Position numbers and translations under genes: made by a program. From Pseudorhodoplanes sp. (GTDB taxonomy: Bacteria; Pseudomonadota; Alphaproteobacteria; Rhizobiales; Xanthobacteraceae): a stretch of 64,000 bases of DNA. The stretch lies in the NCBI GenBank assembly GCA_019187085.1, contig JABARS010000034.1, positions 1 to 64,000 of the forward strand. Direction: 5' to 3'. Shown piece by piece: positions 18,248 to 26,856 of this stretch (the stretch's first letter is position 1; every line of letters begins with the position of its first letter). The notes under the pieces are model-generated. The model searched no databases. It worked only from the letters and a program-made list of their open reading frames with translations, and was not told the DNA's origin.

Positions 18248-18871
18248 ATGAAAAAGACGATTCTCGCGGCCGGATTTGCCGCAACGATCGCCATCGGCAA
18301 TGCCTATGCCGCGGACCTCCCGCGCGGAGGCTATACACCGCCGTACGCGCCGCCGCGGGCGCTGGCCATGTATAGCTGGATGGGCCCCTATCTCGGCTTC
18401 AATCTTGGCTACCAGTGGGGCGAGACCACGAGCAATCCGACCGAGCCGTCCGGGCTGATCGGCGGTTTGCAGACCGGCTACAATTTCCAGACCGGCCAGT
18501 TCGTGTTCGGTGCGGAGGCCGACATCCAGCTCTCCGGCGCAGAAGATACGTTCGCGCCCTGGAAGTTTTCCAATCCCTGGTTCGGCACCGTGCGCGGGCG
18601 CGCGGGCGTGGCGATGAACAACGTGCTGTTCTACGCGACCGGCGGTCTCGCCTATGGCAGCGTCAAGGGCGAAAATGCCGGCCTGTCGGAAAGCCGCTTC
18701 CATCTCGGCTGGACCGCGGGTCTGGGCATGGAAGTCGGTCTCACGCCCAACTGGTCAGCGAAGATCGAGTATCTTTATGTCGACCTTGCCGAGCGCGGTT
18801 ATACGGTGACCGGCATCGACAACGGGCTCGAATCCAACCTGCTGCGTTTCGGCGTCAATTACCGCTTCTGA
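18248..18871 (+). CDS. Omp25/Omp31-like outer membrane beta-barrel protein
   Basis: 207 residues with a Sec signal peptide (MKKTILAAGFAATIAIGNAYAADLP) and an eight-stranded barrel of the rhizobial Omp25/Omp31 (OmpA-like barrel, OMP_b-brl) family: WMGPYLGFNLGYQWGE, GLIGGLQTGYNFQTGQFVFG, GTVRGRAGVAMNN and the C-terminal strand LLRFGVNYRF ending in Phe as BAM substrates do. The start at 18248 follows GAGGAGG; an in-frame start at 18218 would spoil the signal peptide. Role is structural or adhesive; specific function unknown. Confidence 0.92.
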   Translation: MKKTILAAGFAATIAIGNAYAADLPRGGYTPPYAPPRALAMYSWMGPYLGFNLGYQWGETTSNPTEPSGLIGGLQTGYNFQTGQFVFGAEADIQLSGAEDTFAPWKFSNPWFGTVRGRAGVAMNNVLFYATGGLAYGSVKGENAGLSESRFHLGWTAGLGMEVGLTPNWSAKIEYLYVDLAERGYTVTGIDNGLESNLLRFGVNYRF

Positions 18872-18952
18872 GATCGCAGGCCGCATCCTTCGCCGGGCGC
18901 GATGGCTTTGCGGGTGCGTGGCCGTTCACGCATGCCCGGCGCTCCATGCCAC

Positions 18953-18984
18953 ATGAAAAAGTACGCGACCGCAATCCGGTCGCG
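18953..18984 (-). terminator. Rho-independent terminator of the cold-shock gene
   Basis: Eight-base perfect stem CGCGACCG/CGGTCGCG (18964-18971 and 18977-18984) with a five-base loop; read on the minus strand it is followed by a run of five T (18955-18960 region). It lies 41 bases past the csp stop. The plus-strand side has no T run, so it does not look bidirectional. Confidence 0.75.
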
Positions 18985-19024
18985 CCTTGGTCAGTACAGC
19001 TTGTACGGTTCGAACGGGCGGCCG

Positions 19025-19240
19025 TCAGCCGGTGACGACGAGGTTGACCGCCTTCGGTCCCTTGCCCTTCTTGTCGGGCTCGACGTCGAAGCTGATTCGC
19101 TGTCCCTCGGTCAGCGACTTCATGCCGGCCTGCTCCACCGCCGTGATATGCACGAACACGTCGCGACCGCCGTCATCGGGCTTGATGAAGCCGTAGCCGC
19201 GCTCCGTATTGAAGAACTTGACAGTTCCCGTTTGCGCCAT
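19025..19240 (-). CDS. Cold-shock domain protein (CspA family)
   Basis: 71-residue single cold-shock domain that binds single-stranded nucleic acid. RNP1 (RGYGFIKP, about residues 13-20) and RNP2 (DVFVHITAV) are intact, and the C-terminus KGKGPKAVNLVV is typical. Which paralogue (CspA-like or CspD-like) cannot be assigned. The 5' side (19241 to about 19400) is a 150-base-plus, GC-rich leader region, as expected for csp genes with long untranslated leaders, and the gene ends with its own terminator at 18953-18984. Confidence 0.95.
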   Translation of the reverse strand: MAQTGTVKFFNTERGYGFIKPDDGGRDVFVHITAVEQAGMKSLTEGQRISFDVEPDKKGKGPKAVNLVVTG

Positions 19241-19472
19241 CGGGAAACTCCTTTTCCCCGCAATTGCCCGCCGCCGACCCCCACGGCACGGCGGCTCAGC
19301 CGGACATTCTCAGTCGGGGAAAGCGTCGGCCGGGACGGCCTCAGTCACTCCGCCGGCCCCCCGAAGGAGGCGGAACGTCAAAGCCAGCCATATCAGTAAA
19401 GACTAAGGCCGCGTTGCTGGAAAGAGGCCAGAATGCCTGTTTTTCTGTCGCCGGTGTCGCGGCGGCGCACAG

Positions 19473-20318
19473 TCAGCCGTCGAGCGCTTCGAGCCGCAGG
19501 GTGCAGGTTTGGCCGGGCCACAGGCAGTTTGCGAGTGCCGGAAACAGGATTTGCAGCTCGCCCTGCAAATTCCACGGCGGGTTGACGACGATCTGGCCGC
19601 TGCCGCGCAGGCCCGGAACGCCCGTTTTTCCCGCGTCAATCAGTTCCGCACGCAACAATCGTTTGATGCCGCTGCGACGCAGGGCCCGGATGAATGCGGC
19701 GATCGGTTCCGGCTCCTTGATCGGATACCAGGCGAGGTAGATTCCGGTCGGCCATTTGCGCCACGCCGCCGAAAGGCCCTCGACGAGGAGGGAGGCTTCG
19801 TCCGGGCGCTCATACGGCGGGTCGACCATGACAAGGCCGCGACGTTCTTTCGGAGGGACGAAGGCGGCGAGTGCGGTCCATCCGTCCATGGCGAGCGCTT
19901 TCGCCCGCCGGTCGCCGCGCAGATGGCGCGCGAGCGCGGCCGCCGCCTGCGGCGCGAGTTCGCAGGCGAGCAGGCGGTCCGTCGCGCGCAGCCAGGAGCG
20001 CACAAGAAGCGGCGAGCCGGGATATGCCGACAGACCGCCCGCGGGATTGCAGGCACGCACGGCCTTGAGATAGCCGGCGATCAGCGCGGCGGCCGGCGGA
20101 TCGAGGTCGCCGTCGACTATGCGGGCGATGCCGTCTTTCCATTCCGACGAGCGCTGCGCTTCGGCGCTGCCGAGATCGTAGAGGCCCGCGCCGGCATGGG
20201 TCTCGATGACGCGGAACGGCGCCGGCTTGTTGAGCAGGCGGGAGACGATGCGAAACAGCACCGCATGCTTGATGACGTCGGCGAAGTTCCCCGCATGGAA
20301 GGCGTGGCGGTAATTCAT
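19473..20318 (-). CDS. rlmJ: 23S rRNA (adenine-2030-N6)-methyltransferase
   Basis: 281 residues. The RlmJ signature MNYRHAFHAGNFADVIKH is the N-terminus, HAGAGLYDL contributes SAM binding near residue 41, and the N6-adenine catalytic motif IV is VMVDPPYE at about residue 178. Length is the same as in E. coli (280). Methylates A2030 in 23S rRNA. Monocistronic as far as I can see. Confidence 0.95.
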   Translation of the reverse strand: MNYRHAFHAGNFADVIKHAVLFRIVSRLLNKPAPFRVIETHAGAGLYDLGSAEAQRSSEWKDGIARIVDGDLDPPAAALIAGYLKAVRACNPAGGLSAYPGSPLLVRSWLRATDRLLACELAPQAAAALARHLRGDRRAKALAMDGWTALAAFVPPKERRGLVMVDPPYERPDEASLLVEGLSAAWRKWPTGIYLAWYPIKEPEPIAAFIRALRRSGIKRLLRAELIDAGKTGVPGLRGSGQIVVNPPWNLQGELQILFPALANCLWPGQTCTLRLEALDG

Positions 20319-20550
20319 CGGTCGGGCTGACCTCGCGGCGGCTCAGGCCCCGCCGCCGCTGCGCCGGCGCGGCGGATTTTCTCCGGTCACGGGCATGCAG
20401 GCGGTTTGGGCCGGAAAAGATAAAATTCGAGCGAATCCGTTAGCGGCAAAATCAGACCTGATTCCTATCCTGCCGGTGTCGCAAACCGGATCGCGGTCCG
20501 CGCCGCGGGACGATTTGCGCGATGTGGAGCGTTGACGGCGACAACGGGTC

Positions 20551-20781
20551 ATGTGGCGTAGCTTCTTCGCAGCAGCGGTGGTTTATGCTTGCGGGCATCC
20601 GGCGTTCGACGGACACCGTCCGGGGATGCTCGATCGCCCGTTGCAGGCATTTTATCGCGAAGTCAATCAGGCCGCACGCGACGGCCATCGCGTGCTGACG
20701 ACGCTCGATGATGCGCGCTCGATGCGCTATCTCAAGGGCTATATCGAAGGCGTCGAGGCGCAATTGCGCTCCGCCGAGTAA
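20551..20781 (+). CDS. Small hypothetical protein
   Basis: 76 codons. The first 25 residues look weak as coding sequence, but residues 26-76 (MLDRPLQAFYREVNQAARDG onward) have GC-rich third positions like the neighbours and form a helical, soluble segment. An internal ATG at 20626 could be the true start (51 residues). No strong ribosome binding site is visible for either. No recognised family; possibly not a gene. Confidence 0.45.
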   Translation: MWRSFFAAAVVYACGHPAFDGHRPGMLDRPLQAFYREVNQAARDGHRVLTTLDDARSMRYLKGYIEGVEAQLRSAE

Positions 20782-20828
20782 GGCCGCGCCGCATCCGCCG
20801 CAACGGCAATCGCCCAGATTTGTCGGAA

Positions 20829-21416
20829 TCAGGAGAGGTTCGCGCGCCCGCGCATGCCGAATTCGGCCCGCGGCTTGCCGCGGGTGAGGCTGCGCGGCAG
20901 CACGCTGCCGGCAAGTGCCATGCGCTGCGCGGGCACCGGAGTTGCCGCAGACGTCTGTTGTTCCGCCGACGGCGTGAAGGCCGCCTCACTGTCGGGCAGT
21001 TCGCCGGCGTCGATGCGCTGCATGCGCCGCGCGATGCGCCGCGGCAGCAGGAAGAATTGCAGCATGACGCGGATGGTCACGAAGATCGCCGCCGGCAGCC
21101 CGATCAGATGGGTGCCCAGAATGGGGACGGCGAGGCTGACGGCTTCCGGCCGCACGGTTGCGGCCGCGACATAGACCGGCGCCCAGACCGTGATCGTGAG
21201 CGCGGTATTGGCGACCGTGGAGAAAATCCACAGCGGGCTTTGCGGATCGCAGCTCCAGTAGAAGAGCACGGCGGCCTTGTCGGGATGGCAGCCGCTCGAC
21301 TGGCCGAAGATCGCGGGCCCGTAATCGAGCGTCCAGAAGGTCACGACCCAGAGCGCGATATAGGCGAATCCGGCCTGCCAGACGATGAATGTCAGATAAT
21401 CCTGTAGCCGCCGCAT
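20829..21416 (-). CDS. Hypothetical integral membrane protein
   Basis: 195 residues with three to four hydrophobic segments: about 8-32, 62-85 and 90-125, the last ending in LLPRRIARRMQRID, a positive-inside boundary. The C-terminal 60 residues are polar and disordered. A Cys pair at C43 and C56 (SSGCHPDK, WSCDPQ) lies in the first loop, which the topology would place outside the cytoplasm. No family recognised. A near-match to a CtrA box lies about 110 bases upstream (21525-21539). Confidence 0.75.
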   Translation of the reverse strand: MRRLQDYLTFIVWQAGFAYIALWVVTFWTLDYGPAIFGQSSGCHPDKAAVLFYWSCDPQSPLWIFSTVANTALTITVWAPVYVAAATVRPEAVSLAVPILGTHLIGLPAAIFVTIRVMLQFFLLPRRIARRMQRIDAGELPDSEAAFTPSAEQQTSAATPVPAQRMALAGSVLPRSLTRGKPRAEFGMRGRANLS

Positions 21417-21604
21417 GGCTGTCCATTATCCGCGTTTCACCGCGAAATTATGGCTTCTGGCTTACCCTTCCGTTGCGCCGATCGCGTACCCGGCACTCCT
21501 TGCATCAACAGCGGACAGGTGCGGTTAACGGACGGTAAACGGCCCGGTCGCCGACTTTGCGGTCGTGGACGCACCATCGCGGCGCGTCCGCGACAAATGT
21601 GACC

Positions 21605-22339
21605 TCACGATCCGCCGCGGGCGGGCGGCATCACGACCTTTTCGCGCGAGCAGGCGCGGCGCGCCACGTCCGGGCAGTCGCGGAAACGGAAATCCTTGGT
21701 CATGCAGATGCGCACTTCGCTGAGCCGCCGGCTGTCGCAGGTCACCGCGATGGCCTCGCGCGACAGACCGGGATTGGCGGCGACAAAAGCGGCTTCCACT
21801 TCGCCGGGCGTCACGCTGAGATAATTCTTCACGTCGCTGAACTGGTCGGGAATCTTCGTTGTCGTGTATGCCTTGCGGATCGCGTCGAAATAGTCGCGCG
21901 GCGCCAGCCCGGTGCAGGTGCCGTGCCGGTCCCACTGATTGAAGACGAGGCGTGGGCTCGGCATCAGGTCGAGCATCGAGGACATGATCTCACGGTTGAG
22001 CCGCGGCGCCGGGATCTGGCAGTCGCGCGGATAGCCACGCTCATATTGCGGCCAGAGGCCGTGCACCACGAAGTGATACGGCCGCGCGCCGCATTGCTGC
22101 CGGGGCACGCGGTCGGGTGCGCGTTCGGTCGCGGCTTCGCAATAGGTGGGCGACCAGGACAAGGCGAGCACATAGAAATCGAACTTGCCCGGGTCTTGAC
22201 GACGGGTCTCCTGGGCGGGCGCCGCGCCGGCCAGGGTCGCCAGCAACAGGACGGCGGACACCAGAACTGAAATGACGTGAATGCCTGCCCGCCGTGACGG
22301 GATTGTTCCGGCATGAAAAACCCGGCTTGCCCTGATCAT
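21605..22339 (-). CDS. Exported ribonuclease T2 family protein
   Basis: 244 residues with a signal peptide (hydrophobic about 21-42, cleavage near GAAPAQE). Both catalytic blocks are present: CAS I in YHFVVHGLWPQYE and CAS II in FNQWDRHGTCTG, with the two catalytic His. Cysteines C67, C83, C104, C142, C199, C211, C222, C229 suit periplasmic disulfides. RNase T2 enzymes cut RNA through 2',3'-cyclic phosphates and in bacteria act in the periplasm in nutrient scavenging. An in-frame Met near residue 24 could also start the protein. Confidence 0.92.
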   Translation of the reverse strand: MIRASRVFHAGTIPSRRAGIHVISVLVSAVLLLATLAGAAPAQETRRQDPGKFDFYVLALSWSPTYCEAATERAPDRVPRQQCGARPYHFVVHGLWPQYERGYPRDCQIPAPRLNREIMSSMLDLMPSPRLVFNQWDRHGTCTGLAPRDYFDAIRKAYTTTKIPDQFSDVKNYLSVTPGEVEAAFVAANPGLSREAIAVTCDSRRLSEVRICMTKDFRFRDCPDVARRACSREKVVMPPARGGS

Positions 22340-22434
22340 TTGACGCCCCTGACTGAAACGATGATTTTCAGCCTAGCGCCATGAAAAGAACATTACAAGA
22401 ACAAAACGGAAAGAAGCGGCGCCGGCCGGAGGGA

Positions 22435-22887
22435 TCAGGGCCGGACGGCCCGGCAGGCGGGCGCGTAGGCAAGATTGCGGTCGAGGCCGACGACGCACCA
22501 TTCGACGCCGAAACCGACGCCAATGGGACCGAGATTTTCCGCGATCAGATAATGCATCGGCCTGGCGACGCCGTCGGACATGAGCACGGTCGCCGAGCAG
22601 AAACGGCGCGCGATGGCGTTCGAGGACCACGGCCGGAACGCGGTTTCGTGGATTCCCTCGATGCCGGCGATCCGAAGGCTCGATTGCCAGTAGCGCACTT
22701 CCTTGTGGAAGAAGCGCCACTTGATGGTCGCCAGCGTCCAGGGGCTGTCGCAGCCGGGCACGGTCAGGCTGTAGCGCCCGCCGCCCATCCAGGAAATCTT
22801 CTCGGCCGGGCCGGTCGCCTGGGCCGAAGAGGCAAGGCACAGCAGCGCCGTCGCCAGAAAAAAGGTCCGAGATACGGAGCCGGACAT
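22435..22887 (-). CDS. Exported hypothetical protein
   Basis: 150 residues with a Sec signal peptide (MSGSVSRTFFLATALLCLASS, cleavage near AQA-TGP). The mature part is compact and has about four Cys (PGCDSPW, RRFCSAT, VEWCVVG, APACRAV), consistent with disulfides in the periplasm. An upstream in-frame GTG at 22899 would add four residues; ATG 22887 is preferred. Similar proteins occur as hypothetical proteins in Bradyrhizobium-like genomes to my knowledge; no function assigned. Confidence 0.75.
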   Translation of the reverse strand: MSGSVSRTFFLATALLCLASSAQATGPAEKISWMGGGRYSLTVPGCDSPWTLATIKWRFFHKEVRYWQSSLRIAGIEGIHETAFRPWSSNAIARRFCSATVLMSDGVARPMHYLIAENLGPIGVGFGVEWCVVGLDRNLAYAPACRAVRP

Positions 22888-23126
22888 CGCACACCCCACA
22901 ATGAGAAGGCGACGGTGCCGCGCGCGCGGGGGACGGTCAAGGCCCGACAGGCAATTGTCCGAGGACGGCCGGCGGGAGGTCTGCCCACAGGTTTTTTTCC
23001 GAGAACCCTTCGGGACGGGGCTTGATCACAGGGTAATGGACCACCGCCGCTCGCGGCGGGCCGCGATCTGCGCCAGTATTAACAATATGGAGTCGCGTGT
23101 GTTTCCGTTCTGCGTGGAGCACAGCA

Positions 23127-23600
23127 ATGGCCGATCCCGTCAAATTGCAGTCGGTCGAAACGGTCTTCGGCATCCGCGCGGCCAGCCGCCTGATGACTGA
23201 GGCCATGCCGTCCTGGATTCAGGACCTCGGCATCCTTGTCGAAGCCGTCGAAGCGACGCGCCCGCCCGGCGCCGCGGTCGACTGGAAGCCGGGCGCGGTG
23301 CTACGGCTACCTTTCTCGAAAAGACTCTCGCGTGACGGCCAGGCCTTGTGGCCGCAGACCCTTGCGGCCTTCGCCGATGCGGCGATGATCGTGGCATCGT
23401 CGGCGGCCTGGAACGGCTATCGGCCGATGAATCCGATCGACCAGACCGTTCATCATCTGCGAGCGGCGTCGTTCGATGTGCTGGCGGACGCGCGCATCCT
23501 GCGTGTCACCCGCGCGGCCTGTTTCGGCCAGATCGGCCTGCTCAGCGCGGTCGACAAACGACCGGTCGCCATGGTGTCGAGCGTCTACGCCGTCGTCTGA
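23127..23600 (+). CDS. Probable hotdog-fold thioesterase-like protein
   Basis: 157 residues, ATG 23127 with GGAGC upstream. The order of secondary-structure elements and conserved stretches, especially MNPIDQTVHHLRAASFD and ARILRVTRAACFGQIGLLSA followed by the terminal strand VAMVSSVYAVV, resembles PaaI/YbgC-type hotdog thioesterases. The usual catalytic Asp or Glu helix motif is not clear, so the enzyme may be inactive or have changed specificity. Substrate unknown. Confidence 0.65.
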   Translation: MADPVKLQSVETVFGIRAASRLMTEAMPSWIQDLGILVEAVEATRPPGAAVDWKPGAVLRLPFSKRLSRDGQALWPQTLAAFADAAMIVASSAAWNGYRPMNPIDQTVHHLRAASFDVLADARILRVTRAACFGQIGLLSAVDKRPVAMVSSVYAVV

Positions 23601-23644
23601 GGCGTCCGGCGGCGGGCGCCCTGCAATCTCTTGCCTTCCGATTG

Positions 23645-23696
23645 GAACCGGCCGGCCGGCGGCGCGTTTTGGCGTTGAACCGGCCGGCCGGCGGCG
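23645..23696. repeat. Two direct copies of a 20-base GC-rich palindromic unit
   Basis: GAACCGGCCGGCCGGCGGCG occurs at 23645-23664 and again at 23677-23696, a 32-base period. The core CCGGCCGG is itself palindromic. It fills most of the 143 bases between the thioesterase-like gene and the small membrane protein gene. Confidence 0.8.
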
Positions 23697-23743
23697 GCGA
23701 CCAACGAAAAAGCAGCCGGGAAACCGGCAATCGGGAGCACGTC

Positions 23744-23920
23744 ATGGTCGACCGTCGCAGCCTTCGCCTGATCGGATTTGTTTATGGCAGCCTCACGGGG
23801 CTGGTGATGCTGGTCGCCGGCATCGTGGTGAGCGGCCATGTTCTCGGCCACTGGCAGATTGATCAGCAGGCGGCGCCCATGGTGCAGCTCTCGGGGCAGC
23901 TTTCGGGCAAGACCCGTTGA
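23744..23920 (+). CDS. Small single-span membrane protein
   Basis: 58 residues, ATG 23744 with GGGAG seven to eight bases before it. One hydrophobic helix at about residues 10-32 (IGFVYGSLTGLVMLVAGIVV) with a basic N-terminus MVDRRSLR inside and a polar C-terminus outside. No family recognised. It stands alone, downstream of the 20-base repeats. Confidence 0.6.
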   Translation: MVDRRSLRLIGFVYGSLTGLVMLVAGIVVSGHVLGHWQIDQQAAPMVQLSGQLSGKTR

Positions 23921-23975
23921 GCGGACGACATCCGCCGAAGCGGCGGCGCCGACCCGTGCCGCAAATGCGCGTGGT

Positions 23976-24131
23976 CTAGCCGCGAGCGAGCAGCACGATC
24001 AGGCCGACCACCAGAAGCGCGAGCGCGATGATGCCGAGCCGAACGATCGCGGCCGGAACGCCCGGCGTCGTATGCATCAAATGGCGGGTCTTGATCGGGT
24101 CTTCGTCGTCTCCGGGGCGGATCGTTTCCAC
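23976..24131 (-). CDS. Small tail-anchored membrane protein
   Basis: 51 residues, GTG start at 24131 placed by GAGGA seven bases upstream; an upstream GTG at 24161 in frame lacks such a site. Polar N-terminal half (PGDDEDPIKTRH) and one C-terminal hydrophobic helix (about 29-49, IVRLGIIALALLVVGLIVLL) ending ARG. No family recognised. It converges on the 58-residue membrane protein gene, 55 bases apart. Confidence 0.55.
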   Translation of the reverse strand: METIRPGDDEDPIKTRHLMHTTPGVPAAIVRLGIIALALLVVGLIVLLARG

Positions 24132-24266
24132 GGCGGGTCCTCGCGCAGCCAAGACAACCACGGCATTTTCGTCGGCAGCGCGCGACCGTCGGTTCAGCGC
24201 GACGAGCGCGCATTCGCATGCGTGAAGGAAAGCATGAAAGCGGGAACGGCCGACGGTAGCCGGCGC

Positions 24267-25190
24267 TTACCAGTTGCGCTTGAAGCCGGCGGTCAGGCTC
24301 TTTTCCGGTATCCCGGTCATGGTTTCGCTGACCGTCCCGGTGACGTTGATCGCGCCGAACAGTTTCTGTTCGGCCTTGAAATTGCGCAGCCAGCGCTCGT
24401 CGGTGCTCGTCATGCTGGTGCCGACGGAGAACGCGGTGCCGGTGGGAAGATTGAGGCTCGCGCTCGCGTCGGTCTTTTGCACCGAAGTTGGTGAAGGGGG
24501 CGATCCGGCCTCCAGGTGCGGCAACGCGGGGGACGCGAGTGTGTGGGTGACCGAATAGCCGTTCTGCAGCGTCACCTTGGAATGCGCTCCGACCGGGATC
24601 GACTTTGAGAGTGTCGTGCCGATCTGGCGCTGTTCCTGAAGCGGATCGTAGCGCGCATCGAGCGAGGTCTTGTCCCAGCCGAGCGGAAGATCGAGCCCCG
24701 GCGCGGTGACGTTGGCCCATGCCGTGCCGGACGATTGCTGCGACGAGGCTCCCGGGATCAGTTGATCGGGATTGACCGGCTGCGGCATCGGCGACGGCTG
24801 GGCCGCGAGATTCATGTCGACGCCGACCTTGCTTTCCAGCGGCGTCGGCAATCGACGGTTGACGGTGACGGCGGCGGAGCCGTCCGCATTGTCGTTCTTT
24901 TTCCACTCGACGGCCTTGCCGGCCGCGGGCGCGGGACGCTTCGGCAAGGCCGGCGCGCTGCTCGGCTGCATGAGGCGCGTCACGTCCCAGTTGAGCACGG
25001 TCCAGTCCGGCAGCGCGGCCTCGCCGTCGTTCGTCGCGGCGGCCGGCTCCTCCTGAGGTTTCTGGGCAGGACGCAGGCCGAGATCCTCGGCGGCGGCGAC
25101 GGTCGGACCGGCGAGCACGATCGCGCAAAGCACTGCAAAGGATGGGACTGCGAGGGGCGGAACTGCGAGGGATGCCGGTAACGGTCGCAT
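24267..25190 (-). CDS. Exported hypothetical protein, possible beta-rich envelope protein
   Basis: 307 residues. Signal peptide with hydrophobic core about 14-30 and cleavage near VAAAEDLG; a Pro/Ala-rich disordered region to about 90; then strand-rich segments (SKVTLQNGYSVTH, SASLNLPTGTAFSVGTSM, GAINVTGTVSETMTG) ending SLTAGFKRNW. Alternating polar/hydrophobic strands and the aromatic final residue suggest an outer-membrane or surface beta structure, but no family is recognised. The in-frame GTG at 25196 is an alternative start. A near-CtrA box lies about 113 bases upstream (25303-25317). Confidence 0.75.
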   Translation of the reverse strand: MRPLPASLAVPPLAVPSFAVLCAIVLAGPTVAAAEDLGLRPAQKPQEEPAAATNDGEAALPDWTVLNWDVTRLMQPSSAPALPKRPAPAAGKAVEWKKNDNADGSAAVTVNRRLPTPLESKVGVDMNLAAQPSPMPQPVNPDQLIPGASSQQSSGTAWANVTAPGLDLPLGWDKTSLDARYDPLQEQRQIGTTLSKSIPVGAHSKVTLQNGYSVTHTLASPALPHLEAGSPPSPTSVQKTDASASLNLPTGTAFSVGTSMTSTDERWLRNFKAEQKLFGAINVTGTVSETMTGIPEKSLTAGFKRNW

Positions 25191-25399
25191 GATCACTCTC
25201 TGGAACGGGTTGAGCTTCGCAAACCGAGCTTCGCAACATGGGGCCGCGGATACGGGCGCGCTTGCCTCGCATCGACGCGTGGCGTTTGTGAGGCATCGGC
25301 CGTTAATCGCCGGCTAACGCAAGCGAATTGCGATGCATTCGACGACGGTGTCGTAACCGCCGTCGTGTTCCCGCGGCCACAGACTGTTGCAGGCAGGTG

Positions 25400-25729
25400 T
25401 CAGTGACAGCGGTCGGCAATCGCAGCGTTCGCCTGTTCCGCCGCGATGTCGAGCTTGCTTAGTTGCCGGTCGCGCTCGGAACCGCTCACGCATTGCGCGG
25501 TGACGGCGCGTGCGCGCACGACGTTGACGAAATAGGTCCGGTAGGCCGCGCACGCATCGTCGGATTTCGCAGGGCCCGCGCGCAGCGCCGCGTTGCCGTT
25601 GAGGCTCGCATAGCTGGTGTCGAGCTCGCGCTGGCACAGTGGTGTCGGCGGCCCCGCGCTTGCCGTCGCGGCCATCAGCGCGGCAAGAGCGGAACCGAAT
25701 AGGGGAACAAGCACGCGACGCAACCGCAT
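25400..25729 (-). CDS. Exported hypothetical protein
   Basis: 109 residues with a signal peptide (MRLRRVLVPLFGSALAALMA, cleavage near ASAGPP). The mature domain is a small helical bundle with four Cys (PLCQREL, DDACAAY, AQCVSG, DRCH), suited to two periplasmic disulfides. ATG 25729 has AGGAG ten bases upstream; the frame runs to 25756. No family recognised. Confidence 0.75.
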   Translation of the reverse strand: MRLRRVLVPLFGSALAALMAATASAGPPTPLCQRELDTSYASLNGNAALRAGPAKSDDACAAYRTYFVNVVRARAVTAQCVSGSERDRQLSKLDIAAEQANAAIADRCH

Positions 25730-25814
25730 GACGCATCTCCTGGGGTCCGCCTGCATTTGTCGCGGCCGGCGGGAACCGGGTTCAATGCATCGCGCGGGGG
25801 TGTCGTCGCCGTGC

Positions 25815-26246
25815 TCAGGCCACCGCCGACAGGTCGATCTGGTGGCCGAGCGTCTGCTCGACCGCGTCGAAACTGTCGAAGATCGCTTTCAGCGAGACGA
25901 GCCGGTCGTCCCGGAAGGTCGCGAACTGCGCAAGACGCAGGCTCAGCGTGCGGCCGGTGCGCCGGTCGACCGCGGTGAGGCGCACGAGCGCCGCCGCACT
26001 CTCTCCGCTGACCAGCGCGGTTTCGCGGTCGCATTGCACGAGATGAAGAACGGCCGACACCTCGCGGCACATGTCGAGCACGGCCATCTTGCCGCGCCGC
26101 TGGCCGAAGAAGGGAAAAAGGTCGATCGGCCCGAACACCATCCATTCCACGTCGTCGTCGAGATGCGGCGCCAGCCGCCCCGGATCCTGCGATGCCAAGG
26201 CATCGCAAAACGCGCGGCTGATGCCGCGCATGGCACGCTCGCTCAT
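25815..26246 (-). CDS. NTF2-like (SnoaL-like) family protein
   Basis: 143 residues with the SnoaL/NTF2 cone fold order: N-terminal helix (RAFCDALASQDPGRLAPHLDDDVEWMVFG), FPFFGQRRGKMAVLDM, central strands (SAAALVRLTAVDRRTGRTLSLRLAQFATF) and the typical ending RDDRLVSLKAIFDSFDAVEQTLG. Such proteins include ketosteroid isomerase-like enzymes and many of unknown role; no ligand can be named. A frameshifted relative with the same FDSFDAV/FMDSFDAV signature is at 27400-27826. Confidence 0.85.
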   Translation of the reverse strand: MSERAMRGISRAFCDALASQDPGRLAPHLDDDVEWMVFGPIDLFPFFGQRRGKMAVLDMCREVSAVLHLVQCDRETALVSGESAAALVRLTAVDRRTGRTLSLRLAQFATFRDDRLVSLKAIFDSFDAVEQTLGHQIDLSAVA

Positions 26247-26505
26247 GATCTGCCGGTCCTGAAAGAGGTTCCGCGCGGCCCTTCTGGTCCGGAAATTGGA
26301 CGTGCCGCGGCTTCAAAAATTACACGTTGTATAAAGTAATTTTCTTTCGCGCACCATCAAATAATACTGCAGCGCACAATCTTCTGTTGTCTTTATAAAC
26401 CATTGTTAATCAAGGTGAAATTCGCGTAATCCGCGCCGAAGCCACAATTCCCGTGCGACGCTCCGGGGGTCGGGCGGGATGTCCGCCCGCAACTGGAGGA
26501 CCCCC

Positions 26506-26760
26506 ATGACGATTCGCTTCAGCCTCTTCGCCGGCATTGTTGCCGGCGTTCTTGCGACCGCTGCGACCGGTTTTGCCGCGCCTGCCTCGGCCGGCCCGGC
26601 CCTCAAGGGCCGGACCTTCCATGCCGCGACGGTGAAGGCGCCGCACGACTTCAGCGCCCGCCGGCATCACTGGCACCGGCCCCATCACTGGGCCCGGCCG
26701 CACCTGCGCCACTGCACGACGGTCTGGAAGCACCATCGCCGCGTCACGCTCTGCCGCTGA
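26506..26760 (+). CDS. Small exported His/Arg-rich protein
   Basis: 84 residues; ATG 26506 with GGAGGA at 26495-26500. Signal peptide about 1-29 (FSLFAGIVAGVLATAATGFA), cleavage near ASAGPA. The mature 50 residues are very rich in His and Arg (RRHHWHRPHHWARPHLRH), with two Cys near the end (RHCTT, TLCR). Metal binding is a guess from composition. Its own terminator follows at 26792. Upstream 26320-26440 is AT-rich and likely holds the promoter. Confidence 0.75.
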   Translation: MTIRFSLFAGIVAGVLATAATGFAAPASAGPALKGRTFHAATVKAPHDFSARRHHWHRPHHWARPHLRHCTTVWKHHRRVTLCR

Positions 26761-26791
26761 CCGCGGCGCGTGCCTGCGCAACGACTGAGGC

Positions 26792-26820
26792 AAAGCCCCG
26801 GCACAGGCCGGGGCTTTTTT
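26792..26820 (+). terminator. Rho-independent terminator
   Basis: Perfect 11-base stem (26792-26802 with 26807-26817), four-base loop ACAG, and a T run through 26820. It lies 31 bases after the stop of the His/Arg-rich exported protein gene. The minus-strand side carries only three T, so it mainly serves the plus strand. Confidence 0.9.
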
Positions 26821-26856
26821 CGTGCGCCGGCCGGCGATGCGTGACGGCCTTTCCCG

